Source of the DNA: Yamagishiella unicocca
Lineage: Eukaryota; Chlorophyta; Chlorophyceae; Chlamydomonadales; Volvocaceae
DNA length: 64,000 bases
NCBI GenBank assembly: GCA_003116995.1
Contig: BDSL01000061.1
Coordinates: forward strand, 62,001 to 126,000
Direction of reading: 5' to 3'
The notes under the pieces were generated by a model. That model did not search any database and was not told where the DNA came from. It saw only the letters and a program-made list of their open reading frames with translations. This document shows, piece after piece, positions 21,301 to 32,846 of this stretch (positions are counted from its first letter, which is position 1; every line of letters begins with the position of its first letter). The position numbers and the translations under genes were made by a program.

Positions 21301-23015
21301 TGGGGGCTGCACCTGGGGCTCCCAGCAATTGCCGCCACGACTACCCCGCAGCCACCTGGCTGCCCAAGATTAGCACATGCCATGGGCGTTAGATCGGTAG
21401 TGCCTATGCTTCCAAGCCCAGCGACGCTTAGGCAGCGTATCAACAATTCCGCTGGCCGCACTGGCCGCACCCGTTCCGCATGCAGGCAGGGTTCGTTACG
21501 GAGCCTCCACTTCACACAAACGCGATTGTCGCGTGAGGGTATGATAAGCAGGAAGGTGCTCGCACATACTATATTCCCACGCAATTGCACGCCCTGCCGT
21601 CGCTCGTACCTTCGCCGGTCCCCCTTCGTCGCCTGCCCTCGACGGGGGGCCGTCCCGTCCGATCACCCCTTCCTCGCCGCCTCGCCCGCGGGGGAGGTGG
21701 TCTTCACGGGCCGCCCGGGTGCCGAGGAGTGGCCCGACGGTTGACTCGGGTGCGGTTTTCTGGGCGTGGTTGGGTTATGGGGCCTTGGGCCCCCGCTCTG
21801 CTGTCTTTTGTGGGTGCTTTTGGGATCTGGGGCTTGGGGCCCCCGTTTTGCCGGGACGCGTTCCTCGCGTCTCGCTGCTGGCTTGGTGCCGGTGGTTCGT
21901 GTTTTCTGGACGCGCTTGTTCTCCTCCCCGTGCTTGTTGTGCGTGTTGCCTTCTCCGTGTCCTCGTGTTTGGCTGCCTTCGGCTTTTGCCCCTTCCCGGC
22001 CGGTGAGGGCGGGCTCTTTTGCCCAGTGACCTGTGTCATGGTCTGGCCCATCGGGCCCGCCTGGTTGCGCTTCCGCGCTTGAGCCGTTCTGGCTCCCTTG
22101 TAATACTCGCATTCTGCCCTCGACTCACGCACGCGCAGGTCACGACGGAGGGCAACCACCGCATCAACACATCGAAGATAAGGGCTCACGTCGTTTTTCT
22201 TGTACGATGAGGTGTGGGGACAAGGAAGGTGTCGGGACACTTGGCCAAGCGAGCGTTGATAGAGGCCAGCAATTATCGGGAGGGCAAGAACCTCAAATTT
22301 ATATTTAATATGCTGTTCCGGTTCTTAGGGCAAATGCATGCCCGTGTGTTGTGGTGCATCCTTCCAGAAGCAAGGTAGGGTGTATGCAACTCGCAACAGC
22401 TATGGACCAGCCAAAATAATCTGCACTTTGTAGATTATGCATATGCCTGCTTATGCTGTCGGTGGATCGTGAAATTCGGGAGTTGATGCGATGATGCCAA
22501 CGCGGTCAGCCCCCATTGCGCACTTTTAGCGCAATGGGGTCATTATAAGATACCAGAGTCACAACTGTAAACAGGTACCATATCATATGTTAGGCTGTCA
22601 CTGTACAAAAATGACTTGCAGCTTCCGGTCGCGTGACTTTTTGTCTCACCCTTCCCTAGAGGCGCGCGGGAGCGATCAGTCGCGATCTGGTGATTGTGCC
22701 GAGTTCTGATAGCGTTTTGCAACTCGAAACAGTGGTCATCGCTGTCGGCCGGCACCCATTATGGGTCAGACCCGCTTTATCGAGCACGGCCACTGCCCCG
22801 GCACTGTATTGACCCAGGCAGCTACAGAAACATCACCAATCCATCCGCGAGGCGGGCAGCTTTCGGCGAGCTTTGTCCCTGAACGCTCGCTGACTTGGGA
22901 GTGCGTTCAATGGCAGCGACCAACTGGCGCTCATCAGCGACGTACTACATTCCAGCTAAGAACTTCATGTAGAACACAATATAGCGCGAACTGCGCAAAT
23001 TTATCCTTCAATCGG
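18377..23015. other. Long gene-poor intergenic region
   Basis: This 4.6-kb stretch separates two divergently transcribed genes. I found no reading frame with recognisable protein features, no tRNA or rRNA. Composition shifts: 18.4-19.1 kb and 22.2-22.9 kb are relatively AT-rich, while 19.4-22.1 kb is G/T-rich on the plus strand. A 16-base string (TCGGCATCGGCGGTAG) occurs at 20253-20268 and again at 20484-20499. An 11-bp hairpin lies at 22511-22539. The G/T-rich part could be decayed retrotransposon sequence, but I see no coding remnant to prove it. Confidence 0.5.
22511..22539. repeat. Perfect 11-bp hairpin
   Basis: CCCCATTGCGC (22511-22521), loop ACTTTTA, GCGCAATGGGG (22529-22539). Intergenic, about 480 bp upstream of the carrier-gene start. 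Confidence 0.85.
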
Positions 23016-26000
23016 ATGCATACTCGGCCGGCGGCTGATCGAGCCTCCGAACCCGCGGCAGAGCCGGGACCAATATCTTTTGAAGGGGTGACATCACATG
23101 GCCACGCAGCGACAGCAATCGCGCTCGCGAGGGCGCTGCCATCCACGGGCGGCTTGCCTGCCGACGGGGCCGCAACTCCAGCCAGCGCCCTTAGCGCCGC
23201 TAGCAGCGGCTTGCAACACCAGGTGCTGCTGCAGCTCGTGGGACCCTCCACAAGTGCCGATCACGTCACCGGGTGGTCGATATTGACCCAGGTGTCGGCG
23301 GCACTTGCCTCGGCGGTCGCCCGGGAGCCCCTGCCCCTGCTGCCGCCCCTGCCCCTCGCCCCCCCTTCCAGCCACAGCCACCGCCTCGGAGCCCCTCAGC
23401 CGCTGTCGGGCGACAGCCACCCCCCCAGCTCTACTGCCTGCTGTGAGACTCACTTGCCCGCACAGCACCTCCACGCGGCCTGCCTGGCGTCAGTGGCGGC
23501 GGCGCTGGTGCGGCTGCCCCAGGTAGGCAGGGTACCGTGGCGCACCGTGTGGGTAGGTAGTGATGTACCCGTACCCGTACCCGGTAGCGGTGTTTTAGTG
23601 GTCAGCAATAGCGGGGATGTGTAGCAGTGATCGGTAGTACAGCAGGTAGGTAGGCAGGTAGGTAGGTAGGTAGGTAGTCACTGTCACTCAAGAGTGACGT
23701 TGCGGAGTGAGTGTACGACAGCAGCGGCAGCGATGGAGGCGTGGGGACGTCGGGGGGAGGAAGTTCTCCCCCCGACAAGACACGACACGACACGCGCCCC
23801 TAGCCGCCCCGCCGATTCCCTCGGGCCCCAGTCCCACCGCCGCATCGCCCTGCCCTGGCTGCCGAGCTGCCCTAGGTCTACGGCGAGCATGGCCAGGGGC
23901 TACCGGCCATGCTGCTGCATGTCCTGAAGGGAAGCTGGCTGGGGCCGGCGGCACAACAACAGCCGCCGCCGCAGCAGCTGGGTGCCTCCGGGGCGGCGGC
24001 GGGGGCAGCTGCCCTCACGGGGGATCAGCAACTGGTGAGAGGCGCGAGAAGTCAGGATGCCCCCGGGGAGGAAGGAGGGTTATGAGGTGAAACTGAAACC
24101 CGTGGGTCGGCCAGGGAGGACCGGCCAGACTGGCAGGGGCTAGCCGGGATAACGGATCGAATCGTTGGGGGTTACGGAGCCGGACTCTGGGGCTTCTGGC
24201 GGGGAGGTGAGTGGGTGGTCCTGGGTCGGATCGGTGCGGGTTCAAGGCAGGCTACGTTCGCGAGGCGTCTCTTTAGGGGTTGAAGGGGTAAGGCAGCAGC
24301 AGCACCACCGTATTCTCAAGAGGGGGAAGGGGGGCCAGCAGCAGCAGCACCACCGTATTCTCACGGGGGGGAGGGGGCCCAGCAGCAGCACCACCACCGT
24401 ATTCTCACGGGGGGAGGGGGGCCAGCAACAGCACCACCATCACCACCGTGACCGCTGCTGTCCGTCCCTTCCATCCCTGCATGCCCCTGAGTCGCTGACC
24501 GTGCCTGCCTGCCTGCCTGTCTGTCTGCTGCTCGGCCCCAGCCGGCTCCGTCGTGCAGGTTTGACCTCACTGCCGGACCCAGGCTGGCGGCGGGACTCGC
24601 GGCGCCCGCAAGAGCGCTGCTCGCCACCGCACCAGTCGCAGCAGGGGAGCCGAGGGGGTCGGAGCCCAGCGGGGTGGTAGCTGGCTGTAGCAGCCGTAGT
24701 AGCGGGAGGGGTAGCAGCAGGGGCAGTAGCGCCAGCAGTAGCACAGGACCACAGGGCAGGGTTGCAGCAGCAGCAACAGCAGCAGCAGCGCAGAGCGAGT
24801 CGCTCCCGGCAGCGGACTCAGGGGGGCCGAAGGAGCAGCAGGAGGAGGCGGAGGGGCGGCCAACGATGTTCGACAACCCCATCAGGTGCGTCTGGAAGGG
24901 GAGTGGGCCCTGGGGGGGGGCTGGGCGGGGTGGTTCCCGCTGCCGCCTGCTGGGGCTGGTGCAGCACCCGGGAGGGGGGGCCCTAGCTGCAGGGCGGCGG
25001 TATCTCGGGGGGAGGCCAGTGCCGTACTGTGAGCTTCCTGTTCCACCCGCTGCCTGCGATGCGGGGTGCGGGGTGAGGTGACGTGATGCGGGATGGCGTG
25101 GCATGACGTGTGACTGTGGCGTCAGACATGTGACGTGGTGTGACGCGTGACGTTGCATGACGTGGCGTGACGTGATGCGCGCGGGTGTTGCGGCGCAGGT
25201 ACGCCAAGCTGCTGTTCTCTGGCGCCATGAGCGCAGTGGTGTCCCGCACGTGCGTGGCCCCCCTGGAGCGAATAAAGATGGACCTGCTGCTGAAAAACGG
25301 CACAGGGGACGCGGCCACCACAGCGGCGCAGGTGCGTGTGTGTGCATGGGGGGGGCATATGTGTGTGGCGGGGTGCCGCGCGTGTGCGGGGCCCGTGTGG
25401 CTCGCCTAGCAGCACCCGCAGGAGCGCTGCCAGTCCTGAGGCCACGACCCGTGACCAGCACAAGGTCAAGGGAAGCCGTGCGCTGGGCTGTGTGGGTAGC
25501 CCAGAGGCGGCAGCAAGCAGCTGCTTCCTGACCCTCGGTCCCCCCACACCCTGCTCCACCCCGCCCCGTCCCCCCGGCTTGCTCCTCCCCAATGTGTCGG
25601 CCCACCGGATTCACCCAAGCCCCGACCCCTCCTCGTCCTGCGCCACCAAACCCTCAAACCCTAAACCCCTTTCCCCCTGCAGGTTCTTCGCACGGAGGGC
25701 ATAGCGGGGTTCTGGAAGGGGAACGCGCTCAACGTGTTGCGGAGCGCGCCCTTCAAGGTGCGTGCATGGGGGCGGGGCGGGGCGGGGGGGGGGGGTGCAA
25801 GGAAGGCCCGTGTACGCGAGGAAAACCGGGGGGAGGGGGTGGGATGTCCCCGTGACAGTCTTCTCGCTTGTGGTCAGTGCCTGGTTCCCTGTCGCTGCCG
25901 CTACCCGCCCAGCCTCCCATCGTGCCGGATCAGTCCCAGTTCCACAGCCAGCTGGGTGTCTCGCGCCTCGCAACTAGCGTCAGCTGCCAGAGGACTGGCG

Positions 26001-28270
26001 CCCTCCGCCGCCTGCCGCCGCCGCCCTTGCCTCGCCAACCACTCCTCGTGAGCCCGCCCCCGCCGTGCCCTCCCCGCTCCCCCGGCCGCCGATCAGGCCG
26101 TCAACTTCTTCTCCTTCGACATGTACCACACGGCGCTGCTGGCGCTGTGGGGGCGGGACGGCAACACGGAGCGATTCACGGCGGGGGCGTGCGCAGGTGA
26201 GGGAGGGAGGAAGCGGGGGCGGGGGCGGGGGCAGGGGCGGGGGCGGAAGGGAGGCCCCGAACCGCACCGCGATGCTCGGCGCTGCCTGACAAACCCCCCC
26301 GGTTCTCTTATGTAACCCCTCCCCCACACAACCCAGACGCACATACACACATAGCGCCGTACTAAAACACACCCTCCCCCTCCCCCCCGCAGGTGTCACC
26401 GCCACGCTGGTGTGCTTCCCCCTGGACGTGGTGCGCACCCGGCTGATGGCGTCAGTGGCGGGGCCGCGGTACGGCACGGGGCCCTTCACCACCCTGCTGG
26501 GGATCCTGCGGAACGAGGGGGCGGCGGCGCTGTACTCAGGTGTGTGGGTTTGGTGGTGGTGGGGTGGAGGGGGGTTATTAGAGAGGCGGGGTTGGGTGCA
26601 AGGGAGGGGGGGCAGGGGCGGGACCGGACGGGCGACGCCTGGTGTTATGTGGCGGGGCGTATCGACCTGCATGGCGGTCATTGCTCAAAACTCGCCCCCG
26701 CCCCCCCTAAAACCCTAAAACCCTGAACCATAAATTAAGCCCTGCCCCGCGAACCCTGGCCGGCAGGCTGCCTTCCCGCCGTCATCGGCATGGCCCCCGC
26801 CGGCGCCGTCTTCTACGGCGTGTACGACATGCTGAAGCACCGCCACCTCGACTCGCTGGCGGCGGCGGCGGCAGCGGCGGCAGATGAGTGCGCCGGAGAG
26901 CAGTCGGCCGTTGCTGCTGCTGCTGGCGTCGGCGCCTCCTCGGGTGCACCGGCGGCGGCGACAGTGCCTGGCAGCGGGGCCGGGGCGCACCAGCAGCAGC
27001 ACCACCACCAGTTGGTGAAACCCGCGGCGCAGGTGGTGGGCCCCGGGTACACGCTGCTGTACGGAGCGATGGCGGGTGAGTCACGGGGCTGGTCGTCCGG
27101 GTCTAGCAGCGGGGGCCGTCCAGACAGAGATATCAGGCAGGGTGTGTGTTTGTCTGTGTTTAGGGGTGGCGGGTGAATCGGGGCAGGGGGAGGGGGGGCC
27201 TGGTGGCGGCACGGCTCGCTGTCCGTGGTTGGCGCGGCCAACCACCGCTGCCAGGCAGCAACCACCGCTGCCAGGCAGCAACCTTTCAGCAACTACGAAA
27301 TCGCTGCTCGAATCCCGCTGTCGAATACCGTTTGCTTGGCGTCTTTGCACGCTGTCGGCTCGTTCCATTTTCCTCCCACCCCCTGACCCCCACCCCCTGA
27401 CCCCCACCCCCTGACCCCCACCCCGCCAGGCGCCACCTCGGAGCTGATCGTGTACCCGCTGGAGGTGGTCCGCCGCAAGATGCAGCTGCAGAGCATGGCG
27501 CTGGCGGGACTGCGCCAGGTGGGGGGCGCCATGAACCACATGGGGAATGCACAGGCGGCCGCGGCCGCCGCCGCGGCGGCCGCGGCGGCGGCGATGGGCG
27601 GACATCACGGGACCGCCTGCGGCGGCGGCGGCGCCGCTGCTGCTGCTGCGGGTGGCCGGCTGGCTGCCGCCGCTGCGTCCCACCACCTGGCCGCCCACCA
27701 GCAGCTGGGGTCGCACCACCTGCGCCACCTGCTGCCGCACCAGGTGCTGATGGCGCTGTCGTCGGCGGCGGTGGCAAACTCGCCGGGGCTGGCGCGTGTG
27801 GCGGCGGCGGTGACGGCGATCCTGCGAGCGGACGGGCCCCGGGGCTTCTACACGGGGCTGCTGCCCAACATGCTGCAGGTGCGGGAGGGAAGAGGCGGGG
27901 ATGCGGACAGGCGCAGCCACGTCAAAGCTGGACACACTCGCGCCCCAGCTGAATAGCGTTTAGGCTTTCAGGTTTTTAGGGTTTTAGTCACAGCTGGACA
28001 CACACGCGGCCTAGCTTCGACGCGGGGAGCCGTGCAGGCAGGGTTGCGCGAATGCGGGGAGCTGAAGGGAGGACAGAGGGTGCTCGGCAGTCGGTGCTTG
28101 ACGGTCGCCCCGGACGCGACCGGGGTCCGCACAGCTCTCTTCCCACGCTCCACTTCCCTGTCTGCTGAGGCCCTTCTCAACCCTGGGTTCTGCACGTGCA
28201 GGTGCTGCCCAGCGCCGCGCTCAGCTACTACACGTACGACACTCTCAAGACGGCTCTAGGAGCTCGTTAG
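23016..28270 (+). CDS. Mitochondrial carrier family (SLC25) protein, adenine-nucleotide BTL-like
   Basis: An inner-membrane (mitochondrial or plastid) solute carrier, closest in my judgement to the plant BTL-type probable adenine nucleotide transporters; substrate not proven. Exons: 23016-23522, 23876-24034, 24542-24885, 25199-25331, 25683-25757, 26097-26196, 26393-26539, 26767-27075, 27430-27878 and 28202-28270. Phases match and give 763 residues. All three carrier signatures (PxD/ExxK/R) are present: PLERIK at about 358, PLDVVR at about 449 and PLEVVR at about 601, each after a hydrophobic helix, so the six-helix core is intact. It is more than twice the usual 300-400 residues: there is an about 330-residue low-complexity N-terminal extension, an Ala/Gly/His-rich insertion between repeats 2 and 3 and another after signature 3. 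The chosen ATG (MHTRPAADR) opens this extension; an upstream in-frame ATG at 22761 exists, so the start is the weakest part. The last exon ends LKTALGAR. Confidence 0.85.
24296..24450 (+). repeat. About 40-bp tandem array in carrier-gene intron
   Basis: Four diverged units sharing CAGCAGCACCACCGTATTCT followed by a G-rich spacer, in the intron 24035-24541. Confidence 0.85.
27362..27428 (+). repeat. (CCCTGACCCCCACC)n before carrier-gene acceptor
   Basis: Four units of about 16 bp running into the CAG acceptor at 27429; they supply its polypyrimidine tract. Confidence 0.85.
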
Positions 28271-29770
28271 GTGAAGATTGTGCTCTCGCGGAGCATATGT
28301 GGCGGCCGTTGGGGGCCCAGCCGGAGCGAATGGTGTGTGGCTCTGGTGGATATTATTGTTGGCATGATTTAGTGTAGGTGTGGTATCGTTGTACGGCAGG
28401 GTGAGGGAGAGGAGTAGTCTGGGGTGCAAAGAAGCAGAAGAAGAAGCAGAAGATAATGATATACAATTTCATGTCCAATGGTTCGCGCCTGCCGGTCCCA
28501 GGACAGGCATTCAGCGCCTGAGATTCGGTGGAGTGGAGTCATTGCGTGTGCTAGCTGGACGGCTTGGGTGCGTCATGGGGACGTACGCGGTGGATGCAGG
28601 GCAGTAAGTACCGAGCAGGCACTGTGGCAAGCAGGAGGAGGCTGAGAGGCCTTGAAGATTTCTTGTCCTAGAGGAGGAGCTCATTTCATTCGAACAGAGC
28701 TCATTTAATTCCCAAGCTGGTCTGTGTAGGAGGGCTGTAGCCTGTTGTGAAGGCGAGAATAGACAGGGCATGGGTTGGATTTATGATGATGCTGGCAGCA
28801 TCAGAGGTAGCTAGCGCCTGCTAGCGAGGGATAGCGCGACATATGAGATTTCACGGGATCCCAGGCGCAACTTATGAGATTTCACGGGATCCCAGGCGCA
28901 ACTCTTTTGTGGGCTTGGATTCCGGGTGCTGCTCTATAGTAGATCAGCCTTTAGACTTAGACGAGAGCTCTGTGCCGCTGTTAGCCTCTGTTTGCGACGG
29001 CTTCTCGGTACAAACTTTGTACCAAACACGCGTTAGGCTCTCTGACTCTCCTCCACCAAGGCTCTTTGACACTTCCCCACCCATCCTGGGAATATAGCCC
29101 CCGCTCATCGCGCTCAATACTCGCTTTTGGGTGAGGCATGGAGCATACCGGTAGTCTGCAGCACACACAGCGCCAACACGTGCACGACAGTGTTTGGCCA
29201 AACACACTGTACCGTACTCATCCCTCAAATTTTGTCTACACCACAACGCAGCCCGGACCACAAAGCTAATATTGCATATTCGACCCAAGCTTGCGTGTCT
29301 TGGTATCTACCCTTCCATGAAGTTCACATATTGTCCCCATCGCAATTGCAGCTTGTTCGTCGCACATTGTGGCATTAGATCGTGATTATGCATGCACGGG
29401 TTGCGTCAGTCCATGCGTAGCTGGCCTTGAAGTAAGGGCTGAGGTTGGCGAGCTACAAAGATCGTAACTTGCCTCCGCTCTGTTGCGTATTTGCATTGCT
29501 ACTATCGAGTAATACAGATGACATGACGCAAGCTCTCGTAGGAGTACAATGGGGGTGAATACCGTATGTAGCACAATGGCGGTATGTCTGGAGAAATTGA
29601 TTGCTAAAAGCTGTACGGCATGTGAGGTCCCAACAAGTGCGCGACTGAAGGCTTCCACAATTAATAGGCGCCTGCACGTAAGCCAGGCATGCAAATTGAT
29701 CAGTAGAAGGCTGGCTTTGGGAGGGTGTAGGGATACTGGCACTTGTTGAATTCTTTCATCACGCAGCAAG
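28271..29770. other. Intergenic between carrier gene and V-ATPase D
   Basis: No gene seen. The left part should be the 3' UTR of the carrier gene and the right end the promoter and 5' UTR of V-ATPase subunit D. It holds a perfect 31-bp tandem duplication at 28842-28902. Reading frames on the minus strand near 29.4-29.9 kb are antisense shadows of the V-ATPase first exon. Confidence 0.6.
28842..28902. repeat. Perfect 31-bp tandem duplication
   Basis: TATGAGATTTCACGGGATCC then CAGGCGCAAC occurs at 28842-28871 and 28873-28902, downstream of the carrier gene. Confidence 0.95.
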
Positions 29771-31352
29771 ATGTCTTCCCAAAATAGGCTAATCGTAGCG
29801 CCTACCGTCACAATGTTGACGGTTATGAAGGCACGCTTGGTTGGCGCTACGAAGGGCCATGCTTTGCTAAAGAAGAAGGCGGATGCGCTGACCATGCGCT
29901 TCCGTCAACTGCTCAAGGAGATTATTGATGCAAAGGAAAACCTGGGATCTACTATGAAGGGCTCTTTCTTCGCGTACACGGAGGCGCAGTATGCTGCTGG
30001 AGATAACATTAAGCACACAATCATGGACAATGTGGACACCGCTATCGTCAAGGTGAAGGGCGAACTGGACAACGTGGCAGGTGTTAAGATCCCACGCTTT
30101 GAGTCGTTCGTGCTTCCCGGGGAAACCAAGATGGACCTGGCAGGTGGGTTCGAGCAAGGGTTTGGGTGTTGCTAGGCCGGGCAGCGGACGCGTTTTGGCG
30201 CATCGCATACAATCTGCCAATTTCATGGCGCAGGTCTTGGCCGTGGTGGACAGCAGCTCCAAAGCTGCCGCAAGGCGTACCTCAGTGCCGTGGAGCTGCT
30301 TGTCTCGCTAGCCAACCTGCAGGTATGTTCTTGCGCCCGCGGGAATGGGAAGGGCCCGGAGTCACGATGTCTTGCAAGCCGATACCGCGTGCCGCCATCA
30401 TAGTACCTCCTACGCCTCTCCGGGTGCTCAGTACGTACGTCCATCGTGTGCCGGCTGTGGCGACAGACGGCATTCTTGACGCTGGACGAAGCCCTCAAGG
30501 TGACGAACCGCCGCGTTAACGCTCTGGAGAACGTGGTGAAGCCCAAGCTTGAGAACACGATCTCGTACATCAAGGGTACGCAGCGTACGGGATGTTACGT
30601 TTGAGCCTTTGGGGTTGGCCCTCATTGCAATTAATCGTTTCCTGACGCGAGTAATGGACGGGGCATGTACACGATGCATCCATACAACCAGTCCGTACCG
30701 CCTTTTCGCCCATGATACGTTGCGGTGGAAGGCAGCAAGGCACGATCCCGGCATGTACGCCTGTCCCGTCGTCCAATACCACTGCGCAGCTGAGCTGGAC
30801 GAGCTGGAGCGCGAGGAGTTTTTCCGGTTAAAGAAGGTGCAGAAGAACAAGCAGAAGCGGACCGCCCTGGACGCGGTGCAGGTGTGTTAGTGAGGCTGAG
30901 CGGCGAGAGGTTACAGGGGACGATAGGCATGGGGGTGGGACGCCGGAGGTTGTGGTCGCGCTTAGCTGCGAGAGTTCTGTGCGGGTTGGGGCAAGTCGCC
31001 GACTAGTCGTCGGTAGCGGTGCGCAGTGCCGGGCATACTGGTCTCGCACACCGCCGGATTCGCTTCAGATGATGCCTCGCCGGGTGGCCATGAGTTGGTG
31101 TTCCGGAAGGCATGGCAGGTGGTCGCAACACGGCGTCGTCTGCTGTCCCACCGCAACCCAACAACACCAGCCCTCGAGCGCTGCGCTCCAATAGCACCGT
31201 CCTCCCCGTGTCCCTACCTACAGGCGGCAGAGAGGGCGCAGGCCTACGCGGTTGCAGATGCAGCGGCCGCGACGACGGCCAGCACCAACGCCATCCAGGC
31301 CGCGCAGTCGGCCAACCTGCTCAACTTCAAGGAGGACGACCTCCTCTTCTAG
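29771..31352 (+). CDS. VHA-D: V-type proton ATPase subunit D (V1 central stalk)
   Basis: Subunit D forms the rotating central shaft of V1, coupling ATP hydrolysis to proton pumping into vacuoles and other acidic organelles (contractile vacuoles in volvocine algae). Five exons: 29771-30143, 30234-30322, 30467-30575, 30790-30881 and 31224-31352, giving 263 residues, the normal family length. Exon 1 starts MSSQNRLIVAPTVTML and carries the N-terminal coiled-coil helix (KARLVGATKGHALLKKKADA). Exon 2 has the conserved GRGGQQLQSCRKAYL. Exon 3 has the family hallmark NRRVNALENVVKPKLENTI. Exon 4 has ELDELEREEFFRLKKVQ. The C-terminal helix ends in NLLNFKEDDLLF. All splice sites are GT-AG and phases agree. 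The ATG matches the conserved N-terminus. A TGTAA signal lies 285 nt past the stop. I see no defects, and identity is close to certain. Confidence 0.97.
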
Positions 31353-31636
31353 AGCAGCCAGGGGCGCTGGCCGGGGCTGGCTTTGGGTATAGAGCCCCAT
31401 AAATTCAACTCTCCCGGGTTTGATTGAACTGAAGAAGTAACCGACGCCAGGTGGCAGTGGTTCTTGGGAATGACGACGCGTTGTTTGCGGCTGGAGTGAA
31501 GTACGAAGCCTCTGAGGCGGCTATGGAGTTTGCGGAAGGTAAACGCATGGTGGATGACTGGATTTTTTTAATGGACCCACGACGAGGCACGCTGCTTCGT
31601 AGCTTTCTGCTGCACCTGGTTATCTTACAGGTTAAG

Positions 31637-31641
31637 TGTAA
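31637..31641 (+). terminator. Candidate poly(A) signal TGTAA, V-ATPase D
   Basis: TGTAA is the usual poly(A) signal in Chlamydomonas-type algae. This copy lies 285 nt after the V-ATPase D stop codon, a plausible 3' UTR length. A five-base motif is weak evidence alone. Confidence 0.4.
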
Positions 31642-31939
31642 CAAATGGCCACCACGATGTCGTATGTGTGGCCCCCGTGGAGGAGACGTCCTGATCCTGG
31701 AAATCATAGATTGCAGTTCGGGCTGGCATGCGGTCGGACTTAGCCATGCTATAGGAAACGGGACGGACGGGTGAGGCACCTGCCCTGGCGGCTGGTGCAT
31801 CCGCGGGTGCCCGCCCCTCTGTCGCCGGATGGAAGTACATGTGGATCTGTTCCTGCGTCTCTGCGGACAAGCATATGTGCTAAAGTGGGGACATCGCGCT
31901 GACAACATGGCCCGCCTTCAGCTCGTCCTTCGCCGGGAT

Positions 31940-31978
31940 TGTCGTGACACAGTCCGTTGCCAGGACTGTGTCACGACA
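31940..31978. repeat. Perfect 16-bp inverted repeat with 7-nt loop
   Basis: The left arm TGTCGTGACACAGTCC (31940-31955) is exactly complementary to the right arm GGACTGTGTCACGACA (31963-31978), with loop GTTGCCA. It lies in the region between convergent V-ATPase D and NFU genes, outside any exon. It could be a small palindromic element or a structured RNA; function unknown. Confidence 0.85.
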
Positions 31979-32846
31979 GGATGTAACGGCCGCGGCAGGG
32001 CCATCGTTCCGGGGCACCGACCTCAGGAATAGCCAGCAACTAGCAAGTCACGCCATGGGGTATGTTTTAAGCATGCCCATAACTCCAATTGTTCTTTAGC
32101 CCCGGCATCACTTACCGGTATACGTTGACACCGGCTCATTCGCGCGACAAACCGAGATGCCCCAGGGTCAGTAAGCACGCTATAAACTTCCAACAAGCTT
32201 ACATCTCGCCACGAGGTGTACACCAATGTTCTCTTTGTATACAGTAGGTGGCAACATCGCCTTCACCATTACACCAGCACAGCACCTCCAACAGCTGCCT
32301 CATCCGTTAGACACTCCGGCGCGTAAAACGCCTACACCGCCGCCGTGGCTTGCATTGCGGCATCACGTGCACTGTGGCGTGTGCGCCTCGGCGCGCTGGT
32401 AAGTGGCGGCCGATGCACAGGTCGCCAGCGGCCCCCAGCGTACAGGTACGGACGGCATCCGCGTACAAAGACCACAACTGCCAAGCCCGCCGACACAGCG
32501 CCATAAGTACAAACCATGTCCACCATCGACTAGCGCCCTCTCAAGTTTCCAGTCCCTGCTGCTGCCTGGGACCGTACCCCAAATCACTCGCATGCACAGC
32601 GCGGCGCGGCGCACAACTCACTCGTCCAAATGCCAAACTGCATGCGTGGCCGTTGCAAAATGGCCGAGCTCAACTTGCCAGCTTCGAGTATCGCTCCACA
32701 CACACGCACACACACACACATCGACCTAGCATTTTTAAAACACATCGACCCAACCTGCCGGCCTGCCAAGCCTTGCGCTATACCCTCGCGATCCCGCTTA
32801 TGTTTGCGTCCTAAACATCTGACGACTACACGCACGCCCCAGCGCC

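Larger units (their letters stand above)
31353..32846. other. Convergent intergenic region, V-ATPase D / NFU
   Basis: This region holds the 3' UTRs of two convergent genes. No gene is supported. It contains a perfect 16-bp hairpin at 31940-31978 and a CA-rich simple repeat around 32696-32722. Confidence 0.6.

Noticed and set aside
21704..22240. 178-codon Lys/Pro-rich minus-strand frame
   Set aside because: Low-complexity antisense translation of a G/T-rich block; no retroelement domain could be seen.
31451..31774. 107-codon plus-strand frame after V-ATPase D
   Set aside because: Falls in the expected 3' UTR, overlaps the TGTAA signal, and shows no family resemblance.
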